Assembly (NCBI GenBank): GCA_030068145.1
Contig: JAPJBO010000007.1
Location: 310,001-374,000, forward strand
Direction of reading: 5' to 3'
Length of the DNA stretch: 64,000 nucleotides
From: Diplonema papillatum
Taxonomy: Eukaryota > Euglenozoa > Diplonemea > Diplonemida > Diplonemidae
The notes below the pieces were generated by a model. The model made no database searches and was not told where the DNA came from. It was given only the letters and a program-made list of their open reading frames with translations. Shown one piece after another: positions 11,835-23,126 of the stretch; position 1 is the first letter of the stretch; each line of letters begins with the position of its first letter. The position numbers and the translations under genes are program-made.

Positions 11835-12480
11835 ACCTGAGACGTCTTCCAGCAGAACACATCTTCCGTATCAGTCGGTGCGGCAAGTTGCAAACGCAGG
11901 GCGGGCGGCATGGAGTTCAGTAAACTGATTGCTCAGATGGGGCTGTAGAGGGGCCTTCTCCCCCATGGGGTCTTCCTGTGCTCTAGTTGCCTGGCTGGTC
12001 CTGGCTGTGCCGAGCTGCGAACAGCCGCCTACACTCCGGCTCCGTGCTCGTGATCGTCCCGCCTAAACACGGTGCAGATGGGATAGCCCCTGCTGCCCGT
12101 AGGCACCGGGTGACCCGCAGGACCGCGCGACGACTGAGCCCCTCACGCGGACGCGTTCCAGCAGTACACCTCTTCCGTTATAGTCTGTATGGTCTAGCGA
12201 GTCGCTGTCACACGCAGGGCGGGCGGCCTAGAGTCTTGCTGATTGATTGCTCAGACGGGGTTGCAAGAAGCCTTCTCCGCCACAGTTTTTCCAGTTCTAC
12301 TTGCCTCCAGCTCCCGCTGCTCCGTGCCGAACTCCGAAGCCCAGGTTCCGTGCTCATGATGGTCCGCCTTCCGCGTCTGTGGCTGAAAGTGCAGATGGGA
12401 CCAGTGCGGTGTTGAGAACATTCCGAGCACGTTCTTGCAATTCACCGCCCTCCTCAATGCACTTCGGTCAAGTCTGAGGT
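11835..12480. repeat. Duplicated 3' flank of the kinase gene with an exon 5 fragment
   Basis: The block at 11835-12060 (CAGGGCGGGCGGC, TGATTGCTCAGA, CCGTGCTC) is repeated in diverged form at 12140-12440. Between them, 12084-12147 repeats kinase exon 5 sequence: CTGCTGCCCGT.GGCACCGGG as at 11676 and ACCCGCAGGACCGCGCGACG as at 11548, with order changed and frame lost. A third diverged copy of the flank lies at 21790-22050 downstream of ADAT3. Confidence 0.65.
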
Positions 12481-12878
12481 GCGCATTTCAGCGATCTGCT
12501 ACTAAACCTGTGTTGTCGTGTGACGTCCCCATCCACAAGTGGTTTAAACAAGTAACGGTCTTACAACAATTAATTTTGAAAGAAACAGAGACGAACGATG
12601 TACCTACCACCTGAGAACGGCTTACATTCGTGTCGTCAACTCGTCTTCGACTCTTGCGATCGATGCCATGTGGCTTTTTAAGGCCCTTGGCAAGAGTTAA
12701 TAGAACGGTCCTACACCGAACAGGCAACCGTCACAAACGCTCGGATGTGCCGTCTCCGGCGAGTGTGTTTCAACACTTTCCAGCCATCCCCCCACATTCC
12801 CGCGGCCTCTCCTGCGTTTCCATAAGTACGTGCGCTCGGCTAAGGCCGGCGCGTGGCGAGACTGGAGGCAGCAGTTAA
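12481..12878. other. Intergenic, nothing recognised
   Basis: No repeat or coding signature found between the duplicated kinase flank and the minisatellite. Confidence 0.5.
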
Positions 12879-13975
12879 AGTTCGGGGAACAGCAAAGTTC
12901 GGGCGAAGCTAAGTTCGGGAAATGCTAAGTTCTGGTGAAGCAAAGTTCGGGTGAAGCTAAGTTCGGGCGAAACAAAGTTCGGGCGAAGCAAGTTCGGGCG
13001 AAGCTAAGTTCGGGAAATGCTAAGTTCTGGTGAAGCAAAGTTCGGGTGAAGCTAAGTTCGGGCGAAACAAAGTTCGGGCGAAGCAAAGTTCGGGCGAAGC
13101 TAAGTTCGGGTGAGCAAAGTTCTGGTGAAGCAAAGTTCGGGCGAAGGTGAAGCTAAGTTCGGGCGAAACAAAGTCCGGGCGAAGCTAAGTTCTGGGTGAA
13201 GCAAAGTTCGGACGTTCTGGTGAAGCTAAGATCGGGCGAAACAAAGTTCGGCGAAGCTAAGTTCGGGTGAAGCAAAGTTCGGGCGAAGCTAAGTTCTGGT
13301 GAAGCAAAGTTCGGGCGAAGCTAAGTTCGGGTGAAGCAAAGTTCTGGTGAAGCTAAGTTCGGGCGAAACAAAGTTCGGGCGAAACAAAGTTCGGGCGAAG
13401 CAAAGTTCTGGGCGAAGCTAAGTTCGGATGAAGCAGAGTTCTGGTGAAGCAAAGTTCGGGCGAAACAAAGTTCTGGGGGAAGCAAAGTTCGGGCGAAGCA
13501 AAGTTCGGGCGAAGCTAAGTTCTGGTGAAGCAAAGTTCGGGCGAAGCAAAGTTCGGGTCAAGCTAAGTTCGGGCGAAACAAAGTCCGGGCGAAGCTAAGT
13601 TCTGGGTGAAGCAAAGTTCGGATGAAGCAAAGTTCTGGTGAAGCAAAGTTCGGGCGAAACAAAGTTCTGGGGGAAGCAAAGTTCGGGCGAAGCAAAGTTC
13701 GGGCGAAGCTAAGTTCTGGTGAAGCAAAGTTCGGGCGAAGCAAAGTTCGGGTCAAGCTAAGTTCGGGCGAAACAAAGTCCGGGCGAAGCTAAGTTCTGGG
13801 GGAAGCAAAGTTCGGGTGAAGCAAAGTTCTGGTGAAGCTAAGATCGGGCGAAACAAAGTTCGGGCGAAGCTAAGTTCGGGTGGAGCTAAGTTCGGGTGAA
13901 GCAAAGTTCTGGTGAAGCAAAGTTCGGGCGAAGCAAAGTTCGGGCGAAGTTCGGGTGAAGCAAAGTTCTGGTGAA
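12879..13975. repeat. Degenerate 16-17-bp minisatellite, about 65 copies
   Basis: Units are variants of AAGTTCGGGCGAAGCAA, GAAGCTAAGTTCGGGTG and AAGTTCTGGTGAAGC. Blocks of several units recur as higher-order repeats: 13495-13610 and 13690-13800 are nearly the same. Open frames of 65-75 codons on the minus strand come only from the repeat. Confidence 0.95.
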
Positions 13976-14243
13976 CATTGCATGTTCATAGGACCTCCAG
14001 TCTCGAAAAATTCTCAAAAACTTCAAACCGAAAAAAACACTTCGCGCGGGGATCGAACCGCGGACCTGTGGGTCCGGAGACCGTCGCACTGTTGAAGTGG
14101 ACCATACAGGCATGAAATCCGAAAAACGGAAAAAGCCAGCTCCGCGCTATTATCTAGTTCAAAAACAGTACATTTTTAAAAGTGGGGTTGGCTCGAATAG
14201 AGGCTATTCACATTGCATGTTCATAGGACCTCCAGTCTCGAAT
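13976..14243. repeat. Direct repeats bracketing a tRNA-like segment
   Basis: A segment beginning CATTGCATGTTCATAGG and ending AGTCTCGAA occurs at 13978-14009 and again at 14212-14243. Between them, on the minus strand at about 14045-14110, is sequence with a T-loop-like GGTTCGATCC and a CTCCGGA that resembles the anticodon loop of tRNA-Arg(CCG). The anticodon stem does not pair well, so this is not a working tRNA; it may be a tRNA-derived SINE relic. Confidence 0.45.
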
Positions 14244-14265
14244 AAAAAACAAAACTACGCATTTC

Positions 14266-14563
14266 TTTTACATAAGCGCCAGCTTGGAAGGAAAATGCTC
14301 GACAATAACTGCCCGACAAAGAACCGAAGGGATCCCAAGTGCTGTATCTACCGAACCACGTGTTGAACGGACGTGAGGTCATGCGGATCTACCCCAACAC
14401 GACAAATCACACGAACACAACAGGTCATTAGTCCTGAGTGAGAAAACAGCTCACACGGTGGTAAAAGCGAAGAACAATTCAGATTATGTCTGTATTGTGG
14501 TTTCCCTCTACCTCTATATTTCCTCCCTTCCATTCGGAGTCGAAGCAGCTACGTCGAGTATTT
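14266..14563. repeat. Dispersed repeat A, copy 3 (full length)
   Basis: It runs from ACATAAGCGCCAGCTTGG to ACGTCGAGTATTT, about 298 bases, and is one of two uninterrupted copies. It is preceded by ACAAAACTACGCATTTCTTT (14248-14267), which also occurs without repeat A at 55535 and 63437. Confidence 0.8.
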
Positions 14564-14839
14564 TAAAGCCGAAACGACAGGTGGGACGCTCCTGGCGGCG
14601 GTGGCAGCTCATCGTTGCGTGGGGGGGGGCAAAGGAATTCCCTTTTTTTATGGTAACAAGCTGCTTGTCTATATCAAAAAGCGTCGGATCGCAGCGCGCT
14701 GTGTTAAATCACTCAAAACAGGGTTTACACACGCACGCACAAGCAAAATATTGATGCCAGGTGGCTTTCTCAGGCCCGCGCCGGCTACGGGCTGAAGTCG
14801 GTGCAAAAAATGTCCAGAGACGACGATCCTTTTTTAGGT
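14564..14839. other. Intergenic, nothing recognised
   Basis: No gene or family repeat found in this 276-base gap; short poly-G and poly-T runs only. Confidence 0.4.
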
Positions 14840-15013
14840 TTTTTTGAAGCCATCGGCGCTCAGTCCGAAGCTTTGAACTACGGACACCGAAGCCAAAACA
14901 GAAGCGTACGGAGCTGATAGCGGGGCTTTGTAGTTGCGTAGGTACGTAGCCGCAGCCAAGACCTTCGCGTCCAGCAAGTGGTATGCTGGGTAATGATGGT
15001 TGAGTCCCGGAAG
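14840..15013 (-). pseudogene. Inverted fragment of the ADAT3 3' end
   Basis: The reverse complement matches 21069-21250: the last 26 or so codons of ADAT3 (CATCATTACCCA, CACTTGCTGGAC, GAAGGTCTTGGCTGC), its stop region and about 95 bases of 3' flank ending GCCGATGGCTTCA. About 18 bases before the stop are deleted. No zinc-binding part is present, so it cannot be functional. Confidence 0.85.
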
Positions 15014-15579
15014 CTACACAAACGAAAGCCCCCATTCCGTGTTCAGCCTTGTCTCACAACTGCTGTGCTACGCTGGTGCAGTACAACCACTTAGTATACA
15101 GTATATTCAGGTAAGGAATTCCGATCAACCACAATTCACGCTGCCTACGCCTTTTTAGCCCGCGCAATACATTGAAGGGCAACCCGGCAAGATTGTTAGT
15201 ACTATGAACACGAACAACAAGAAAGACCCGCCTCAGCCCACCCGAATTCTCCTGCTGTAGCTCGGGTCGTGTGCTCATTCGCCATGCGCTTTGCTCTAGT
15301 TCCCACTGTACAGGGTAAATACAAGTGGTAAAACGATCAACCGGCACAAAAACCTTCTTGTCACGCAACAAAGACCTCGGGAAGCGTGTGGTGCACTGTG
15401 ATGCGATGTCATTTGACTCAAGCTGTTCAACAACTTTGAAAGTGCCAGTGCATGCTCTCCTGATATACGAGGCCGCTCGTTTCTCATGTTGTCGACTTGG
15501 AAGGCTTCGTGTGCTGCGGCAGTACGTGTGTCCCCGAGGAGTCAAGGTGAAACCGCCAGCGACAACAAACGTACCTTGG
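15014..15579. other. Intergenic with a partial family C repeat
   Basis: At 15316-15350 the sequence GTAAATACAAGTGG and ACGATCAACCGGCAC matches the right part of family C at 33131 and 31543. Nothing else recognised. Confidence 0.5.
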
Positions 15580-16094
15580 GAACGTGTCAGTTAGGCTTTG
15601 GCGGACATTGTCCGGCATGGGGAGGGGGGGTCTCGGGCCTTATTTTTGTCGTATAAGATCGAAGATCTTAGAAGATACTATTCCGACGAGAACTAACACT
15701 TGTACAAAGGTTATTACCCCGTCGCTCTCGAGAAGAACACCGTAATTTTACCCCTCGCTCGAAGAAGTTCGTGGCATACACACGAGAATCTCTGCATGAC
15801 CTTTCTACGTTTGTTACGCACCATCAATCTGACATCACGCAGCAGCAAGGACGAGAGCAGCGAGTACGGAGCAGCGAGACGGGCGAGGAGGAGAGTATTA
15901 TATGGTTTGCCGTGCCGCCACATGTCCGCCACCGGGATAAAAAGGGGGGGGGGGGGGGGAGGGGGCGTCGGCCACAGTGACCGAAAGGTCATAGCCATGG
16001 TTTGCCATGCCGTCATCTGTCCGTCAAAAACATATAAAGGTGGGGGTTCTCCGCTGTGCCGGCAAGTGTCCGCCAAAGTCTAACTGACACGTTC
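15580..16094. mobile_element. 515-bp TIR element
   Basis: The left end GAACGTGTCAGTTAGGCTTT and the right end (reverse complement GAACGTGTCAGTTAGACTTT) form TIRs of at least 40 bases with few mismatches, continuing into GGCGGACA and a shared GCCGGCA-type motif. Inside are poly-G runs and two forms of the phrase GGTTTGCC(G/A)TGCCG. The target-site duplication is unclear. A shorter relative lies at 3870-4036. Non-coding, probably a non-autonomous DNA transposon. Confidence 0.75.
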
Positions 16095-16177
16095 TCCTTG
16101 CAGCTGTCCTGCTCTGTGTGTCTATCTATTCTGGCCAGCAAATAGGCTTTTAGCCACTTAGAGGGCGGGGAGAGTTA

Positions 16178-16345
16178 ATTTGGGAAAAGGGCGGGCTCCA
16201 TAGCAAACCTCAGGTATCCGTTGAGAGCTCGGAGCAGGATTTCTGCCCGACGAAGGACGCATTTCAAAGATTTGTGTCAGATTTTTCCAATGCAAATGGC
16301 GACCACTTTCGACCATTCTTTGGCCTCTCACCCGCGAACTTGACA
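16178..16345. repeat. Dispersed repeat D, copy 1
   Basis: It runs from GGGCTCCATAGCAAACCTCAG to CACCCGCGAACTT and matches 24965-25140. Part of it (TTTCCAAT..AAATGGCGACCACTTT) also matches 56528-56565, at the 5' end of the minus-strand ORF 55863-56486. The family may therefore derive from relatives of that ORF. Confidence 0.7.
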
Positions 16346-18214
<1,869 letters not shown>

Positions 18215-20015
18215 CCGCACGTGTCGGGTTACCACCTAGCAGGCTTGCTTGAAAAGACACACACACCCGCACGTGCCGGGGGGACCACCTAGCAGGCTTG
18301 CTTGAAGAGACACACACACCGGCACCTGTCGGGTTACCACCTAGCAGGCTTGCTTGAAGAGACACACACCCGCACGTGTCTGGGGGACCACCTAGCAGGC
18401 TTGCTTGAAGAGACACACACACCGGCACCTGTCGGGTTACCACCTAGCAGGCTTGCTTGAAGAGACACACACCCGCACGTGTCTGGGGGACCACCTAGCA
18501 GGCTTGCTTGAAGAGACACACACACCGGCACCTGTCGGGTTACCACCTAGCAGGCTTGCTTGAAGAGACACACACACCGGCACCTGTCGGGTTACCACCT
18601 AGCAGGCTTGCTTGAAGAGACACACACACCGGCACCTGTCGGGTTACCACCTAGCAGGCTTGCTTGAAGAGACACACACACCGGCACCTGTCGGGTTACC
18701 ACCTAGCAGGCTTGCTTGAAGAGACACACACACCGGCACGTGTCGGGACCACCTAGCAGGCTTGCTTGAAGAGACACACACACCGGCACCTGTCGGGTTA
18801 CCACCTAGCAGGCTTGCTTGAAGAGACACACACCCGGCACGTGTCGGGGGACCACCTAGCAGGCTTGCTTGAAGAGACACACACACCGGCACCTGTCGGG
18901 TTACCACCTAGCAGGCTTGCTTGAAGAGACACACACACCGGCACCTGTCGGGTTACCACCTAGCAGGCTTGCTTGAAGAGACACACACACCGGCACCTGT
19001 CGGGTTACCACCTAGCAGGCTTGCTTGAAGAGACACACACACCGGCACCTGTCGGGTTACCACCTAGCAGGCTTGCTTGAAGAGACACACACCCGCACGT
19101 GTCTGGGGGACCACCTAGCAGGCTTGCTTGAAGAGACACACACACCGGCACCTGTCGGGTTACCACCTAGCAGGCTTGCTTGAAGAGACACACACACCGG
19201 CACCTGTCGGGTTACCACCTAGCAGGCTTGCTTGAAGAGACACACACACCGGCACCTGTCGGGTTACCACCTAGCAGGCTTGCTTGAAGAGACACACACA
19301 CCGGCACCTGTCGGGTTACCACCTAGCAGGCTTGCTTGAAGAGACACACACCCGCACGTGTCTGGGGGACCACCTAGCAGGCTTGCTTGAAGAGACACAC
19401 ACACCGCACGTGTCTGGGGACCACCTAGCAGGCTTGCTTGAAGAGACACACACACCGGCACCTGTCGGGTTACCACCTAGCAGGCTTGCTTGAAAAGACA
19501 CACACACCCGCACGTGCCGGGGGGACCACCTAGCAGGCTTGCTTGAAGAGACACACACACCGGCACCTGTCGGGTTACCACCTAGCAGGCTTGCTTGAAG
19601 AGACACACACACCGGCACCTGTCGGGTTACCACCTAGCAGGCTTGCTTGAAGAGACACACACCCGCACGTGTCTGGGGGACCACCTAGCAGGCTTGCTTG
19701 AAGAGACACACACACCGGCACCTGTCGGGTTACCACCTAGCAGGCTTGCTTGAAGAGACACACACACCGGCACCTGTCGGGTTACCACCTAGCAGGCTTG
19801 CTTGAAGAGACACACACCCGCACGTGTCTGGGGGACCACCTAGCAGGCTTGCTTGAAGAGACACACACACCGGCACCTGTCGGGTTACCACCTAGCAGGC
19901 TTGCTTGAAGAGACACACACACCGGCACCTGTCGGGTTACCACCTAGCAGGCTTGCTTGAAGAGACACACACACCCGCACGTGTCTGGGGGACCACCTAG
20001 CAGGCTTGCTTGAAG
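18215..20015. repeat. 52-bp minisatellite, about 34 copies
   Basis: Each unit contains ACCACCTAGCAGGCTTGCTT then GAAGAGACACACACACCGGC and ACCTGTCGGGTT. A second unit type ends GCACGTGTCTGGGGG and is interspersed in a recurring pattern, giving unit lengths of about 50-54. The 3' boundary is abrupt at GCTTGCTTGAAG near 20014. Confidence 0.97.
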
Positions 20016-20225
20016 TTGGGATCCATACGTTTCTGAGCAAATTCCTCATATCCACTTGACAAAAGCGAGGTTGGAGGGAGCAAAAACTGACAAACGCAGG
20101 CCCGACCGTTTGCCTACCTCTGCGGTCTTTGAAAAAGGCTTTAGTCTTGAGAGAGCCGAATGCCACACCAGAGCAGCAGAACAGTACCAGCAATTGTTTC
20201 AGGACGGGGGAGAGGGGCGCGCGCG

Positions 20226-21155
20226 ATGGACGCCGGGTCTCGAGAAGCGGCGGTGAACGCCATCCGGGAGATTGTGTCGCCCGAGGCGCGCGAGCCGACG
20301 GTGCCGACGCGCCTGGCTTGGGTGGGCACCGTGGAGGACAAGCACGCCAGCAAGGCGCTGACGATGCTGTCGAAGGCGCGTCCCTTGAAGGATCTCAACG
20401 CCGAGTTCATCAGGAGGATCGTGCGCAACAGGGAGAGCAACCGGCTCGAAATCGTGTACGGTGGCGACCAAGCAGGCGCCGCGGAGGCCGGCCTCACGGC
20501 CCTGCGGCAGGTCAGGATCCCCCAAAGGTTCCCCGCGACCCCGGAACAGTGGCGCTGGTGTTCCGAGACCGTCTGGCCGCTGTCCAAACCGGCCCCGCCG
20601 CCGTCGCCGACGCTGCCGGCGAACATGTCCGACGCCAGCCTCTCTTACGTCAAGGACAACTGGCGCCGGTTGCTCCAGCACACCGAGTCGCACCCGGACT
20701 CCGCGGCATGCATCCTCATCCACCCAGCCACGAACGAGCTCATCGCAACGTGCTCCGGCGGCAGTGGCGCAGCCAGTGCCTACATGCTCGCCCAACCCCC
20801 CCCTGCCCTGTGCGATCCATTGGACCACTGCACGATGCGGCTCATCTCGAAGGTGGCGGCCGTGCATAAGACGCGGGCGGAGCACACCGCCTCCAAAACC
20901 CGGAGCAAGAGTGACCAGTACCTGCTTTCGGGGCTGGATTTGTTCATCACGGAGGAGCCCTGCGTCATGTGCAGCATGGCCCTCCTGCACTCCAGGGTGG
21001 GCCGCGTCTTCTTCCTGTACCCGAACACGAAGTTCGGCGGTCTGGTGCAGCGCACCATTCACTGCCATCCGGGACTCAACCATCATTACCCAACATACCA
21101 CTTGCTGGACCCGAAGGTCTTGGCTGCCTGCGACGCCGAAGCCGCGGCAACGTAG
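20226..21155 (+). CDS. ADAT3: ADAT3/TAD3-like tRNA-specific adenosine deaminase subunit
   Basis: A single exon of 309 codons. In eukaryotes ADAT3 pairs with ADAT2 to convert adenosine to inosine at position 34 of tRNAs. The C-terminal cytidine-deaminase-like domain has the zinc ligands His201 (LDHCTM) and Cys246/Cys249 in EEPCVMCSMALLHSR, followed by RVFF and the FGG motif. Active deaminases have H-A/V-E; here the glutamate place is Thr (H-C-T), as expected for ADAT3, which lacks the catalytic Glu. The N-terminal 130 residues carry the TAD3-type region with EIV..EAREPTVPTRLAWVG and ..RIVRNRE. Length matches the family (about 320-350). Start is the first ATG of the frame; a TTTCAG lies 28 bases upstream and could be a 5' UTR splice acceptor. 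Two decayed fragments of this gene lie at 14840-15013 and 21255-21380. Confidence 0.88.
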   Translation: MDAGSREAAVNAIREIVSPEAREPTVPTRLAWVGTVEDKHASKALTMLSKARPLKDLNAEFIRRIVRNRESNRLEIVYGGDQAGAAEAGLTALRQVRIPQRFPATPEQWRWCSETVWPLSKPAPPPSPTLPANMSDASLSYVKDNWRRLLQHTESHPDSAACILIHPATNELIATCSGGSGAASAYMLAQPPPALCDPLDHCTMRLISKVAAVHKTRAEHTASKTRSKSDQYLLSGLDLFITEEPCVMCSMALLHSRVGRVFFLYPNTKFGGLVQRTIHCHPGLNHHYPTYHLLDPKVLAACDAEAAAT

Positions 21156-21254
21156 CTACGCAGCTATAAAGCCCCGTTATCAGCTCCGTACGCGTCTGTT
21201 TTGGCTTCGGTGTCCGTAGTTCAAAGCTTCGCATGTGCGCCGATGGCTTCAAGA

Positions 21255-21380
21255 TTTGACTGGAGCAAAAAGTGACCAATACCTGGCTTCGGGTCTGTGC
21301 AGCCTGGCCCTCCTGCAAACCCGCTCCAGGGTAAGCCGCGTCTTCTACCTGTACCCGAGCACGAAGTTCGGCGGCTGAAC
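21255..21380 (+). pseudogene. Tandem ADAT3 fragment lacking the zinc motif
   Basis: It repeats ADAT3 from about 20908 to 21045 (AGTGACCA.TACCTG, GCCTGGCCCTCCTGCA, CGCGTCTTCT.CCTGTACCC, ACGAAGTTCGGCGG), but the segment coding LFITEEPCVMC is missing. It begins about 100 bases after the real stop codon and is out of frame. Confidence 0.8.
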
Positions 21381-21789
21381 GACCCTGGCACTGGCATTGG
21401 CAGGGGCCGGAAAATCTACTTCTGAGCATGACCCCCGTTACTCTGGATTTGTAGGCCTGTCGGTTACTCAAGGTTGCATACCCCACATGTACAGCATCGT
21501 ACTTCGCCAGAATCTTTTCTGCGCGCATCGTCTCATATGCAGGCTGTGGTCGGCCGACTCGAATATCGCTTGACCACGCGCGAGCAACCCACGGTGACTT
21601 GTAGCCCAGCAGATGGAGTGAAAGCGACCCGAAGAAAGGCCCGTTGGGCGTCGCTCAGTGTCGGGACGGCACTGCACAGCAAACGCAAGGTCCAGGCGAT
21701 GGAGATGGACCTGTCGACAGGCAGACACCCATGAGGTGCATCAGCTGCACAAACCGTGAAAAGTCTCCGTTCGGCTGGCCCTGTGACTC
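21381..21789. other. Intergenic, nothing recognised
   Basis: Open frames of about 86 codons overlap on both strands but none has recognisable features. Confidence 0.45.
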
Positions 21790-22050
21790 CCCTCCCCCTA
21801 GCGAGTCGCAATGAGGGCGGGGACCCTGAGTTTTTTAACTGATTGCTCAGGGGCCTCCTCCCCGTGACAGATTCGCCTGTGCTCTTGTAGCACGGGTGGT
21901 CCTGGCTGTGACGAGCTACGAACAGCCGCCTGACAAACCAGACTCACACCGCTGTCCTGTCTGCAGACACTCAGGTTCCGCGCTGATGATGGTCCGCCTT
22001 ATGTGTCCGGCACGCACCCATTCCAAGCACGTTCTTGCAATCCCCCCCCG
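21790..22050. repeat. Third copy of the kinase 3'-flank repeat
   Basis: It shares ordered blocks with 11900-12060 and 12190-12450: AACTGATTGCTCAG, GGTCCTGGCTGTG.CGAGCT, CGAACAGCCGCCT, CAGGTTCCG.GCT.ATGATGG, AAGCACGTTCTTGCAAT. Two unrelated genes therefore share a downstream repeat. Confidence 0.65.
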
Positions 22051-23126
22051 GGTAGACTGGGATCAAAAAAGAGCTGTTCGGCGAAAAAGATCCGCACCGC
22101 TCACAGCATTTGTTCCTTCCCCCCGCTGCCCTTCGAAAGCAGCACAGCTAGCCATCAGTTGCTTTCGGTGTTGTGCTCGAGCCGCGACGCCCCTCCATTC
22201 GCTTCAAGCTTGAAAAGGTTCTACGATATTATAGGAAGCGTTGAGCATTCGCTAAGAACCGAGGAGGACGTCTTTGCGTCACGGTGAGAAGGCCCCTACG
22301 GTAGGACTTTTCCCCGGCAAGAACCTGAAGAACGGAGGCAGCTGCCGCTGATCGTTGGGACCGCTCCCTATTCCAAGAGAGAGAGGGCCTAACCACCCGG
22401 AGCTGCGAGACGCCGACTGCCAACGTGTGTCATGCTCCACCCACACCCGTCCACGAGGCCACGTCCCCTGACGTTGACACGAGACGACAACACCTACTGG
22501 TGCATGCTATACCCGACGGCACTGACACTCTCGTACCGGAACATTGAACCGTGTGTACGTGGTCCCTAACTATGTATGAACGGAGGCGAAAGCGCACACA
22601 TTGGGCAGTCGTCAGCATTGAGTTCTTTTGAGTACATGAACCACATGGATTAGCATGCACTGCCTTGCAGAATGCTTGGCGACAAGTCAAGACACTCAGC
22701 TGTTCCACGGGCCGAAAACCCCGTGCAGCTAACACCGCAAGATGAAAACATGCCGGATGGAGAAGCTGACAGCCTCCCACGCTCTATCCGTCCCCCGAAG
22801 GATCCCGCCACCCACCCTTCGGACCCAAAAGCAGCGTCGGAAACTCAAAGCCGACTGGTGAAAGTGACAAGTGGCTATACTTCGATTCAGCCGTTACCCA
22901 CTCAATGCCCTGAACCTAAACACACACATAAAGGAGGGGAGGGCGTCAAAGGAAGCGGGAGCTACAAAGGGGGAGGCGCAAACAGAGTAGCAAACAAAGG
23001 AAAAGGAAGAAGGCGACACCAGCGCGTGCCAAGCGTCTAGCCGGGGCCCGTGCCCGCAACGCATCAAGCAGCAGCAGCAGCAGCAGCAGCAGCAGTTCCC
23101 GTCCCGCTTTCCAACCCGCGGCAACG
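22051..23126. other. Upstream region of the sugar transporter
   Basis: No gene recognised. A (CAG)n run of about 9 units lies at 23068-23095, 31 bases before the transporter ATG and so probably in its 5' UTR. Confidence 0.55.

Noticed and set aside
14045-14110. tRNA-Arg gene on the minus strand
   Set aside because: The T-loop and CTCCGGA look tRNA-like, but the anticodon stem does not pair and no proper acceptor stem was found.
18215-20015. CRISPR array
   Set aside because: The units are contiguous minisatellite copies without unique spacers, in a eukaryotic context.
20199-21219. 300-codon minus-strand and 252-codon second-frame ORFs over ADAT3
   Set aside because: Shadows of the GC-rich ADAT3 coding sequence, with Arg/Pro/Ser-rich composition typical of wrong frames.
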